DNA of 49,986 nucleotides from Bifidobacterium amazonense (GTDB taxonomy: Bacteria; Actinomycetota; Actinomycetes; Actinomycetales; Bifidobacteriaceae), in NCBI RefSeq assembly GCF_018555435.2, contig NZ_JAFEJT020000020.1, positions 1-49,986 on the forward strand. The letters are read 5' to 3'. The notes under the pieces were generated by a model. It searched no databases. It was given only the letters and a program-made list of their open reading frames with translations, and was not told the origin of the DNA. A program made the translations under genes and the position numbers. Shown one piece after another: positions 16,168 to 23,817 of the stretch. How positions within the stretch are numbered: position 1 is the first letter of the stretch; every line of letters starts with the position of its first letter.

Positions 16168-17078
16168 TTAGGGTCGTTGGCGGACAGAGCCGCTTAACGG
16201 CTCTGTCCGCTCGTGTTCCCGCGGTTCGTCGCCGGCCGGCATGTCCCGTTCCCTGTAGCTGGTGACCTGGTTGACCACCGTGCGCAGGGCCTTGGCGCTG
16301 ACGGTGATGTACCCCTGCGTGGTGGAGAGGCTCTCGTGGCCCAGGAGCTCCTGCACGGCCATGACGTTGCCGTTGGAGCTGTTGTAGGCGGCGGTGGCGA
16401 ACCTGCGGCGCAGGGAGTGGGGAGGGCAGCCGGTCGCCTCGCGGATGATGCAGTAGACGGTGTCGCCGCACACATGCTCGCGGCCCTTCTCGCCGGGGAA
16501 CAGCCATCCGGGCCCGCGCCGCCGGATCTCGTTGGCCAGCTCGTCGCTCAGGGGCACGACGCGGTCCTTGGCCCCCTTGCCGTGCACGATCAGGCTCCAT
16601 CCGACGACGTCGTCCACAAGGTCGTCGCCGCGCACCACGGCGATCTCCCCACGCGCCGCAGGCCCGCGTCGGCGGCGAGCATGATCATCAGACGGGTGCG
16701 CGGGTCGCGGTGGTCCTTGCCGATGGCCACGGCGATCTCCGGGGCCGCGGTCTTCTTGCGTCGCTCCCGCTTGATGGAGGGCAGCTCGTCCGCGGGGTTG
16801 TCGTCGCGTTTGCCGTTCTCCTGCGCCCACCGGTAGAGCGAGGAGAGCATGTACCGGTCGCCGCGCTTGGCCGAGTTGCCCAGGCCCTTGCGCCCGAGCC
16901 ATCGCTTCATGTCGGCCGGCTCGACCTCGTGGGGCTGCTTGCCGGATGTGCGGGCGAAGGCGCGCGCCTGGTAGCGGCGCAGGCTGATGGTGGCCTCGCT
17001 GAAGTTGCGCAGCCGCATGTCCGCCGACCATTCTTCGATCCATTCGATCCACTGGTGCGTCATGTCGTTGTTGGTCAT
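16168..17078 (-). pseudogene. Tyrosine recombinase, type A, frameshifted copy
   Basis: From the ATG at 17078 (ribosome site GAGAGAAG) the frame reads as a type A recombinase through SEATISLRRYQARAF and ends at LAADAGLRRVGRSPW. The family sequence then continues in another frame (GEIAVVRGDDLVDD), with the catalytic Lys in GKGAKDR, HSLRRRF, GHESL and Tyr in TTQGYITV intact. Comparison with the intact copy shows two extra bases (or one missing) near 16650, exactly at the catalytic Arg codon. It is therefore inactive unless the sequence is in error. Its neighbour to the right is a type B recombinase half, matching the A-B order of the intact pair. Confidence 0.85.
16180..16210. terminator. Strong hairpin at the 3' end of the type A recombinase remnant
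   Basis: A perfect 13-bp stem GCGGACAGAGCCG / CGGCTCTGTCCGC with loop CTTAA. It lies between the converging chitosanase remnant and recombinase. A decayed version, GAGCCG...CGGCTC, is found at 36007-36028 beside the intact chitosanase. There is no clear T-run, so termination is not certain. Confidence 0.5.
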
Positions 17079-17096
17079 GGGTCTTCTCTCGTTGGC

Positions 17097-17275
17097 TTTC
17101 CGATACGCGGCGCGGCAAGGGAGGGCGGCGGCGCCGTATCTGGTCGTCGTCGATGATCGACTGGATGGATGTTCTCTCGTCCTTGAAGCGGGCCGGCCGC
17201 CGATGGCCGAACTCGTCCCTTCCGTCAAGCCCGAGCCTCAACACGGTACCCTACGGCCGCGGTTTTGACAACGTA
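17097..17275. repeat. Conserved cassette segment, copy 2
   Basis: Homologous to 7731-7910, upstream of the frameshifted type A gene, ending in TGACAACGT (17266-17274). The following 137 bp to the relaxase-recombinase gene hold no gene; the motif GTTGTCA (17409-17415) forms an inverted partner. Same position and orientation as in copy 1. Confidence 0.6.
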
Positions 17276-17412
17276 TTCAATCGTTTCAGGCCGAAACTCC
17301 CATGAACTTCACGGCAAACCATAAGGGTGTTGTCAGGATAAAGGGATATTTGCAACGTTTTGCAGTGCCGCCCCCGCCGTAGGCGTCGTCGGGGACGGGT
17401 ATGCGAAGGTTG

Positions 17413-18624
17413 TCAGCGGTTCGCGGCGAGGGGCGCGACCGACCCGACGGCGGAGCGCTCGACGCCCTGCCGGACGGCCATGCCCTCGCCGTACTCCTTG
17501 ACGGAGTCGACCACGGAGCGCAGGTTGCGCGGGGTGACGGTCACGTACGCCTGCGTGGTGGCCAGGCTCTCATGGCCGAGCAGCTCCTGGACGGCGCGGA
17601 TGTCGCCGCCCGAGCTGATGTACGCGGCGGTCGCGAACCGGTGGCGCAGCGTGTGCGGCGAGCAGCCGGTGGCGTGCTTGATGCGCCGGTACACGGTGTC
17701 GCCGCACACCGGCCCCCTGCCAGTGACGTGCGGGAACAGCCAGCCCCTGGGCGATGCGAGTATCTCCCCGGCGAGCTCGTCCGTCAGGGGCACGATCCGG
17801 TCCTTGGAGCCCTTGCCGTGCACGATCAGGCTGCGGCCGGCCAGGTCCTCGGTCACGTCCTCGCGGCGCACCACCGCTATCTCCGCGCGCCCCAGCCTCA
17901 TGTCACGCACCCGCAATCCACTCGCCACGTCCGTGAACGTCAGATGCCGTCCACGCACCGCGACCGTCACGCCGGCACGTCTCAACTCGCGAGAGAACGA
18001 GTCGAAGTCCAGGGCCGAACCGGCCACCGTGTCGATCGCCGCGCGGATCCGGTCCTTGATGGCGTCACCTTTCGCCGACGCGTACAGTTCCGCCAGGCTC
18101 ACACCATGCCGTCTCCGTCCGCGTTCCGGCCTCAACTCGGGCAGCACGTTCAACCCGTGTTCCGCGCACAGTCGGTCGCTGATCTCACGCAGCCTGCGTA
18201 TCGTCGTTCCCGGCTTGGTGCGCATCTTGCGAAAGGTCACATCACTGGTCGCGCAGATGATGATGTGGTTGTGCGTATGCCCGCGATCCACATGCGTGGC
18301 GATCACGTACGCATACTCGCCTCCCGTGAACTCGTCCGCGAACCGTATGCCGAGTTCGTGCAACTGCCGCGCCGTCATACGCCGACTGTCCTCCGGACTG
18401 AACGACTGCACCACATGATGCGCGAGCACGCCGTTGCCTCGTTCTCCGCCCGCGGACCGTTCGATGGTCGCGAGCATGCGCCGGGCCATCACGGCGGAGT
18501 CCAGTCGTTCGTCGCTGAACGTGGACGACACCAGCAAGCCCTGCTCGGTTTTGGCCGGGTTGGTGATGTAGGCGATCGCCTTGTGCAGTGTCGCGGTGAT
18601 CTGACTCATTTTGACGACCGCCAT
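17413..18624 (-). CDS. Chimeric protein: MOBP relaxase N-terminus fused to a tyrosine recombinase C-terminus
   Basis: A 403-residue open frame made of two unrelated parts. Residues 1 to about 245 are a mobilisation relaxase: the nicking Tyr in KAIAYITNP and the metal-binding His cluster in HVDRGHTHNHIII. At RDMRLG/RAEIAVV (around 17890) it turns directly into the catalytic half of a type B recombinase, with Lys in GKGSKDR, HTLRHRF, GHESL and Tyr in TTQAYVTV. The join replaces the first catalytic Arg (GLRR to RLGR), so recombination activity should be lost, while the relaxase residues remain. The start is at 18624 or at the ATG at 18609, which overlaps the mobC stop by ATGA. It most likely arose by illegitimate recombination in which part of the relaxase and part of the recombinase were deleted. 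Confidence 0.85.
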   Translation of the reverse strand: MAVVKMSQITATLHKAIAYITNPAKTEQGLLVSSTFSDERLDSAVMARRMLATIERSAGGERGNGVLAHHVVQSFSPEDSRRMTARQLHELGIRFADEFTGGEYAYVIATHVDRGHTHNHIIICATSDVTFRKMRTKPGTTIRRLREISDRLCAEHGLNVLPELRPERGRRRHGVSLAELYASAKGDAIKDRIRAAIDTVAGSALDFDSFSRELRRAGVTVAVRGRHLTFTDVASGLRVRDMRLGRAEIAVVRREDVTEDLAGRSLIVHGKGSKDRIVPLTDELAGEILASPRGWLFPHVTGRGPVCGDTVYRRIKHATGCSPHTLRHRFATAAYISSGGDIRAVQELLGHESLATTQAYVTVTPRNLRSVVDSVKEYGEGMAVRQGVERSAVGSVAPLAANR

Positions 18625-19001
18625 GACACCGTCTCCAACGCCTCGTCGCGTTCGCGGCACATGCGCAGGAACAACGAACGCAGCTCCCGCTGCCCGGCAA
18701 GCACAGGCTCCAGATCGCTAGCCGTCACCTGTCCGCTCGTGTTCGCCACGCGGGCGATCTGGTTGATGTTGTTGCCGATACGCGCCATGTCCGCGCGCAC
18801 CATGCCCGGATCCAACGCGACCGTGATCACGACCGTGTGCGCGTCGATCAGCAATTCGCGCGCATGCGCCGAAAACGACAGCACACCGCCGCGTGACCGT
18901 TTCACCCGTTGGTAGAAGCGGTTCGCCTCGGCCCACTCCTCCGGGGTGAACGTGACCGTCTTGCGATGGCAACGGTTGGGATGCGTGTCCTGCCAGCTCA
19001 T
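18606..19001 (-). CDS. mobC: MobC-like relaxosome accessory protein
   Basis: A 131-residue plasmid mobilisation protein. The N-terminal part (RKTVTFTPEEWAEANRFYQ) is ribbon-helix-helix-like, and the conserved MobC block MARIGNNINQIARVANT follows at about residue 75. It binds oriT next to the relaxase and helps open the nic region. It overlaps the relaxase gene by ATGA at 18606-18609 or more, so the two are co-translated. A perfect 20-bp palindrome lies just upstream. The first 23 codons recur in the truncated copy at 9293-9364. It indicates a plasmid or mobilisable element now inside the chromosome. Confidence 0.85.
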   Translation of the reverse strand: MSWQDTHPNRCHRKTVTFTPEEWAEANRFYQRVKRSRGGVLSFSAHARELLIDAHTVVITVALDPGMVRADMARIGNNINQIARVANTSGQVTASDLEPVLAGQRELRSLFLRMCRERDEALETVSWRSSK

Positions 19002-19215
19002 GGCCGTCGCCTATCGGGTCGCGGGTGTCCCGCAGCGGATGACCGGCAGGGAATCCGCGCAACCGTACGTACGGTTGCAATGCTTGCTACTCCCTGAACC
19101 GATTCCAAAATCATCGTGGGACCATTTACCGAAACCGTCATGATTACCCTCGATTCCAACGCCGATACAGCGATTGAACCGCACCCAAGGACCGACGATG
19201 GTCGCGCAAGGATAA
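18931..19215. repeat. Mobilisation segment, copy 2: start of mobC and candidate oriT
   Basis: Nearly identical to 9292-9578. Outside mobC it holds the palindrome GCAACCGTACGTACGGTTGC (19059-19078) and the short hairpin near 19021-19033 (GCGGGTGTCCCGC). Its position upstream of mobC and next to the relaxase gene fits an oriT. The two copies in direct orientation could recombine and excise 9.6 kb including the lanthipeptide operon. Confidence 0.6.
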
Positions 19216-19245
19216 TCACGCAAGACAGCGGAAAGGAGACCTGCG

Positions 19246-19650
19246 ATGGCGAAGCGCACCAGCAGGAAAGCGCGCAACGAATGGGTACGACAGGCTCTCG
19301 AAACCCATCGGGCGCAGCTCAGGGAACGCGAGATCCGTACCGCAGCCCTCTACGACGCGATCACCGCGTTTATCAAAGCGCTCGACACCGCACGCCCGCT
19401 CATCCAGGACTTCACCAGAGACTACGGGGTGCCCCGCAGTGAGATCGGCAAACAGTTCGGGCTCACTCCACGTCAGCTCAGCGCGCTATTCGAGTCACCG
19501 CATAAGGACGTCCGATCTCCCGGCGCTTCGACGCACGATGATGGAGAGGGGCAAACCGAGCGTATGGCGGGAACGGTTGCGGCAGAAACGCCGGACTTTC
19601 CCCATCTTCCGCCGTGCGGGTTTGCTCCATACCTTGACGATTGCACGTGA
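19246..19650 (+). CDS. Conserved-looking hypothetical protein beside mobC
   Basis: A 134-residue frame with a convincing ribosome site (AAGGAGA about 7 nt before the ATG), transcribed away from mobC. The N-terminal 85 residues are charged and helical (RTSRKARNEWVRQALETHRA, then LREREIRTAALYDAITAFI) and end in a helix-turn-helix-like segment (SEIGKQFGLTPRQLSALF). The last 45 residues are low in structure and may be read-through into rearranged DNA. I do not recognise the family. Genes of this size next to mobC on bifidobacterial plasmids are often small DNA-binding or copy-control proteins; here that is only a guess. Confidence 0.6.
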   Translation: MAKRTSRKARNEWVRQALETHRAQLREREIRTAALYDAITAFIKALDTARPLIQDFTRDYGVPRSEIGKQFGLTPRQLSALFESPHKDVRSPGASTHDDGEGQTERMAGTVAAETPDFPHLPPCGFAPYLDDCT

Positions 19651-19700
19651 AAGCGGCACATATACGCAGCAGTCTTCGTCTCAAAACATATGGTGGCGCG

Positions 19701-20516
19701 TCAGCGGAGCAGTTGGCGCAGGGCCGCCGCGAGACCGTTGTTGTCGACGTTCGGGGCGATCATGTCGGCCGCCGATTTGACGGACGTGGTGCCGTTGCCC
19801 ATCGCCACGCCAACACCGGCGGCCTGGATCATCTCAAGGTCGTTGTCGCTGTCGCCGATGGCGATCGTGTCGGGCAGCGGAACGCTGAGCCGTTGCGCGA
19901 CCTTCATGAGTGCGGTGCCCTTGTCCACTCCGGGGATGAGGATTTCGCCGTTGTCGTCGCTGGAGGCGTTGATGGATCCGTGGATGATGGTCGCGTAGCC
20001 GGAGAGCTCTTGTTGTACGTTCTCCACGGTGAGGCTGCCGTCCTCGGGAACGTAGAACGTGCCTTTGCGCACCGGCGGCAGAGGAGCGGAATGGTCGGCG
20101 ATGGTGTGCCAGGCGGCACGCATCTGCGGATGTCGCAGCAGTCTGCGCCATATGCCGAGCCGGTACAGGTAGCGTTCGGTGGCGTGCATGCCGTCGGGGC
20201 AGTGCCAGGCGTATGGCATGCCGTGCGCGGTGAAGAACGAGGTCGCCCTGCGGACCGATTCGGCAGGCATGCGTTCGTCGATGATGGTCTCGCCGTCGAG
20301 TTCGGCGCATGCGCCGCCGTCGGATACGATGCCGTCGAATCCGAGTGCGAGTACCGGCGGATCGATGTCCAGCGCCGCGCGGCCCGAACAGATGAACAGC
20401 CGATGTCCGGATTGCTGCGCCCGTCGGCATTCCTCTCGCGCGGATTCGGGAATGCGGTGGCTGCTGTCCAGCAGCGTGCCGTCGATGTCGATGAATACCA
20501 GTTTGGGGTTGCCCAT
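19701..20516 (-). CDS. HAD-superfamily sugar phosphatase (Cof type)
   Basis: A 271-residue haloacid dehalogenase-like hydrolase of subfamily IIB (Cof). It has motif I FIDIDGTLLD (nucleophile Asp10 and acid/base Asp12), motif II FICSG, and motif IV GDSDNDLEMI, with the cap domain between about residues 85 and 185. Such enzymes dephosphorylate sugar phosphates and other small phosphates in the cytoplasm. The promoter at 20576-20605 contains a perfect copy of the TCATTCGAATGA palindrome that also flanks the PTS promoter 9 kb away. It is therefore likely in the same regulon and may handle a sugar phosphate made by that pathway. It is monocistronic as far as can be seen. Confidence 0.88.
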   Translation of the reverse strand: MGNPKLVFIDIDGTLLDSSHRIPESAREECRRAQQSGHRLFICSGRAALDIDPPVLALGFDGIVSDGGACAELDGETIIDERMPAESVRRATSFFTAHGMPYAWHCPDGMHATERYLYRLGIWRRLLRHPQMRAAWHTIADHSAPLPPVRKGTFYVPEDGSLTVENVQQELSGYATIIHGSINASSDDNGEILIPGVDKGTALMKVAQRLSVPLPDTIAIGDSDNDLEMIQAAGVGVAMGNGTTSVKSAADMIAPNVDNNGLAAALRQLLR

Positions 20517-20575
20517 GCGCGTGTCCTCCCGTGGAATGCCGACTGCGATGTCCTGACTGCGATCACCCTCCCCAT

Positions 20576-20605
20576 AGTATAATTCATTCGAATGAATTTG
20601 CGCAA
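20576..20605 (-). promoter_or_regulatory. HAD-phosphatase promoter with perfect palindromic operator
   Basis: On the minus strand, -35 TTGCGC (20600-20605), an 18-bp spacer, -10 TATACT (20576-20581). The spacer is filled by a perfect 18-bp palindrome AATTCATTCGAATGAATT (20581-20598). A protein bound there would block RNA polymerase. The inner 12 bp are the same as the motifs upstream of the PTS operon. Confidence 0.75.
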
Positions 20606-20648
20606 GGGGTTGCGCCCGTCGTCGGACGCCAACGGACGCGACCGCAAT

Positions 20649-21575
20649 TTACAGTCGAAGCGCCTCGGCCGTACTGTCCAGCATGATGTCGTTGATCTTG
20701 CCCGAATCGGGTTCCATCGCCATGATGCAGATCACGGTTTCCCGGTCGGGGACGACGAGACAGTATTGGCCGTATCGGCCGGCGCAAAGGAAGGAGCCCG
20801 GCCACGGTGCCATCCAGAACTGATATCCGTATCCGTACGAGTGGTCTGAGGTGTGATCGGGGTCGGTGTCGATGTGCTTGGTCGTCGCCTCGCGGACGCA
20901 TCGCTCGTCGACCAGATGCAGGTTGTTGAAAGTTCCGTTTTGGCAGAGCATCTGGCCGAAGTTGCCGAGTTCGTCGATGGTGAGGTATAGGCCGTTGGCG
21001 GCGTAGACGTGGCCTTGCGGGCATAGCGTCCAGTCCGGGTTGCCGATGCCGAGCGGTTCAAAGAGTCGGTTGCGCAGGTAGTTGAGCAGGTTCTGACCGG
21101 ACCGCCGTTCCACGATGCAGCTGGCAATGTAGGTATTGAAGTTGCTGTACAGGAACCGCGTACCCGGCTGGTACGCGAAGTCGGCGCGGAAGAAGTACGA
21201 GATCCAGTCATGGACTCGGTAGCGGTCCTCGTCCTCCGAGAAGAACAGCGGATCGCGCAGTCCGGAGCTCATGGTGAGCAGGTCGCGCACGGTGACGGTC
21301 TGGAGGTTGGCGCTGGGATTGTCGGGGACGTATTCGGGCAGGGCGTCGCATATGCGCTCGTCGAGTTCGGTCAGCCCCTCCTGGATGGCCATCCCCACGC
21401 CGATGGAGGCGACGCTCTTGCTGACGGAGTACATGTTCAGCCTGGTCTTGCGCGGCAGCCGATGCAGGTCGGCGGTGATCTTGCCGGCACGCCTCGTTTG
21501 TATGTAGTACACGTTCAGGCGCTGCTCCTGCGTGCGGGACGCGATGAGATCCGCGATGCGTGCGGTTTCGTCCAT
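20649..21575 (-). CDS. Serine hydrolase, class C beta-lactamase / EstB fold
   Basis: A 308-residue protein with the penicillin-binding fold. The nucleophile motif SxxK is SVSK (Ser50-Lys53). The YxN motif is YSN in FLYSNFNTYIA, and the region near CAGRYGQYCLV is in place of the KTG strand. There is no signal peptide, so it acts in the cytoplasm or is an esterase rather than a cell-wall enzyme. The start at 21575 has GAAAGGA about 8 nt upstream; a longer frame to 21743 has no site. It is divergent from the ABC sugar importer and shares its control region, so a role in processing an imported compound, such as de-esterification of a glycoside, is reasonable but unproven. Confidence 0.8.
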   Translation of the reverse strand: MDETARIADLIASRTQEQRLNVYYIQTRRAGKITADLHRLPRKTRLNMYSVSKSVASIGVGMAIQEGLTELDERICDALPEYVPDNPSANLQTVTVRDLLTMSSGLRDPLFFSEDEDRYRVHDWISYFFRADFAYQPGTRFLYSNFNTYIASCIVERRSGQNLLNYLRNRLFEPLGIGNPDWTLCPQGHVYAANGLYLTIDELGNFGQMLCQNGTFNNLHLVDERCVREATTKHIDTDPDHTSDHSYGYGYQFWMAPWPGSFLCAGRYGQYCLVVPDRETVICIMAMEPDSGKINDIMLDSTAEALRL

Positions 21576-21673
21576 GATCGGTTTCCTTTCATTCGTCGAT
21601 GACGGCCGCCGGCTTTCGGCCGAAGGCTTGGGTGGATGCTCCCTGCGTCGCTTCAGACCGGCCCTCCAATATG

Positions 21674-21808
21674 TTACTGAGAGTAAGTATATATTATTTT
21701 TCTCAGAATGACGTATGAGGTGTATGAAATACTGATATTTCAACGAAAATACGCGTTTTTTAGACCGGTGTCACGAATTTGACTTTTACTGACTCTGAGT
21801 AATATACT
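21674..21808. promoter_or_regulatory. Divergent control region with paired TTACT...AGTAA sites
   Basis: For the ABC operon: -35 TTGACT (21779-21784), an 18-bp spacer, -10 TATACT (21803-21808). The spacer contains TTACT-N7-AGTAA (21786-21802). Towards the serine hydrolase a related site, TTACTGAGAGTAA (21674-21686), lies beside a TATACT-like element. The half TTACTSAGAGT occurs in opposite orientations in the two sites. They look like operators for one regulator. Confidence 0.6.
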
Positions 21809-21909
21809 TTCGATCATTGGAGAGCGGCGGACACCCCTCAACGGAGAGCGGCACCACGGAAGGTGCGGCGCTGCCGTCGCGCATCCACCCAACAAGAAAG
21901 GACAGGGAC

Positions 21910-22863
21910 ATGGCGGTTGCGGAACGACGCACGTCGTCATCGCCGGCAGAACGGTTCGCTCGCTGGTGGCAGGGATTCTTCTACCAGTGGCAGCTGCAGA
22001 TCATGGTGCTGCCGGGCATCATCTTCATGATCGTGTTCAACTACATCCCGATCTACGGCCTGGTGCTGGCGTTCAAGAACTACACCGTGGTGGACACCAT
22101 CGGCGACGCGCCGTGGGTCGGACTCGACAATTTCAGGATCATCCTCGGCGACTCCTATTTCTGGGATTCCGTCGTTAACACACTGGGCATCAGTGTGATC
22201 AAACTGGCCCTCGGATTCATCCTGCCGATCATCCTCGCCGTGATGATCTACGAGGTGCCGTGGGGGCCGTTCAAGAAGATCGTGCAGACCATCACGTACC
22301 TGCCGCACTTCTTCTCGTGGATCATCCTCGGCGGCATGCTGATCAGCTGGCTGTCTTCCAATGGCCTGCTCAACTCGACACTGCATGTCTTCGGCATCGA
22401 CGCGGGGGCGAACTATCTGCTCGACGCCGACAAGTACTGGGGCATCGCGTCGCTGTCCGACGTGTGGAAGGAGGCCGGCTGGGGCACGATCCTCTATCTG
22501 GCCACCATGGCCGGCATCGACCAGAGCCTGTATGAGGCGGCCGAGCTCGACGGCGCGTCGAAGATCAAGCGCATCTGGCACATCACGCTGCCCGGCATCA
22601 GTAATATGATCACGCTCAACCTGATCCTGTCGGTCTCGGGCATCCTCAACTCGAACCTCGATCAGACGCTCGTGCTCATGAACTCGCAGAACCAGGCCAA
22701 GGCCGAGGTCATCAACTCGTACGTCTACCGCATGGGCATGACGCAGGGCGACTTCTCCTACGCCACCGCCGTGGGACTGGGAATCTCGGTCATCTCCGCG
22801 ATCCTGCTGGTCGTCACCAACACGGTCACCAAGAAGATCAACGACAACCAATCGGTACTGTAA
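21910..22863 (+). CDS. Sugar ABC importer permease, LplB/UgpA type
   Basis: A 317-residue membrane permease with six hydrophobic segments. The cytoplasmic EAA loop that contacts the ATPase is clear: EAAELDGASKIKRIWHITLPG. The N-terminal FNYIPIYGLVLAFKNY is typical of the LplB branch. The start at 21910 has AAGAAAGGACAGGG upstream; the longer frame from 21817 lies in the 5' leader. It is the first gene of an operon with a second permease and a lipoprotein, and no ATPase gene is nearby. Bifidobacterial importers of this type usually share a multi-sugar ATPase encoded elsewhere. Confidence 0.9.
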   Translation: MAVAERRTSSSPAERFARWWQGFFYQWQLQIMVLPGIIFMIVFNYIPIYGLVLAFKNYTVVDTIGDAPWVGLDNFRIILGDSYFWDSVVNTLGISVIKLALGFILPIILAVMIYEVPWGPFKKIVQTITYLPHFFSWIILGGMLISWLSSNGLLNSTLHVFGIDAGANYLLDADKYWGIASLSDVWKEAGWGTILYLATMAGIDQSLYEAAELDGASKIKRIWHITLPGISNMITLNLILSVSGILNSNLDQTLVLMNSQNQAKAEVINSYVYRMGMTQGDFSYATAVGLGISVISAILLVVTNTVTKKINDNQSVL

Positions 22864-22875
22864 GGAAGCAGCATC

Positions 22876-23787
22876 ATGGCACAAGACAAGTCCAAGCCGT
22901 TCGGCGCGCTCGACGCCAAGCGCCGCATCCACCACTCCTCACGCACGTTCGACGTGGCCAACTGCGTCCTGCTGGTCATCTTCACGCTGCTGATCGCCGT
23001 GCCGGTGTGGAACATCGTCGTCGCCTCGTTCTCCGCCTCCGGTTCGACAGGCGGCTTCGCGCTGGTCCCCGACAAATTCACGCTCGACAACTACAAGGCC
23101 GTGTTCACCGACAACGGCATGTGGAACGCGCTGTTCATCTCCATCGCGAAGACCGCGGTCGGCGTGGTCGCGCACACGCTGTTCTGCGCGCTGTTCGCCT
23201 ATCCGATGAGCAAGGCCTATCTCAAGGGACGCAAGCTCTATTCGGCAATGGGCATCATCACCATGTTCTTCGGCGGCGGCATGATCCCCACGTTCCTGCT
23301 CATCAAGTCGCTCGGCCTGCTCGACACGTTCTGGGTGTACATCATCCCTGCGCTGTTCAGCTACTACGACGTGATCATCCTGATGAACTTCTTCCGCCAG
23401 ATCCCCGAATCGCTGATCGAATCGGCGAAGATCGACGGTGCGAGCGAATGGCGCATCTTCTCCTCGATCATCCTGCCGCTGTCCATGCCGGGCCTGGCCA
23501 CGATCGGCCTGTTCCACGGCGTCGCCCAGTGGAACGACTTCATGACCACGAAGCTGTACGTCAACAACGAGGCCCTCTACCCGCTGCAGATGCGCCTGTA
23601 CAACATCATCATGCAGTCGCAGGCCGCGTCGGAGAACGGCAACATGGCCGCCACCGTGCTCGACACCACCACGCGCGGCGTGCGCCTGTCGACCATCATC
23701 ATCACGATCGTGCCGATCCTCGTGCTCTATCCGCTGGTGCAGCGCTACTTCGTCGGCGGCACGATGCTCGGCGCGGTCAAGGGCTGA
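22876..23787 (+). CDS. Sugar ABC importer permease, YtcP/UgpE type
   Basis: A 303-residue second permease, six hydrophobic segments, with an EAA-like loop (ESAKIDGASEWRIFSSIILPLS). The C-terminus RYFVGGTMLGAVKG is the usual ending of the YtcP group. It starts 12 bp after the first permease with AAGGAAG as ribosome site. The two form the heterodimeric channel. The YtcP/LplB pair is generally linked to complex oligosaccharides, for example pectin- or glycan-derived, rather than to simple sugars. Confidence 0.9.
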   Translation: MAQDKSKPFGALDAKRRIHHSSRTFDVANCVLLVIFTLLIAVPVWNIVVASFSASGSTGGFALVPDKFTLDNYKAVFTDNGMWNALFISIAKTAVGVVAHTLFCALFAYPMSKAYLKGRKLYSAMGIITMFFGGGMIPTFLLIKSLGLLDTFWVYIIPALFSYYDVIILMNFFRQIPESLIESAKIDGASEWRIFSSIILPLSMPGLATIGLFHGVAQWNDFMTTKLYVNNEALYPLQMRLYNIIMQSQAASENGNMAATVLDTTTRGVRLSTIIITIVPILVLYPLVQRYFVGGTMLGAVKG

Positions 23788-23817
23788 GACGTCACCAAGG
23801 CATCAAGGAGCAAAGCA

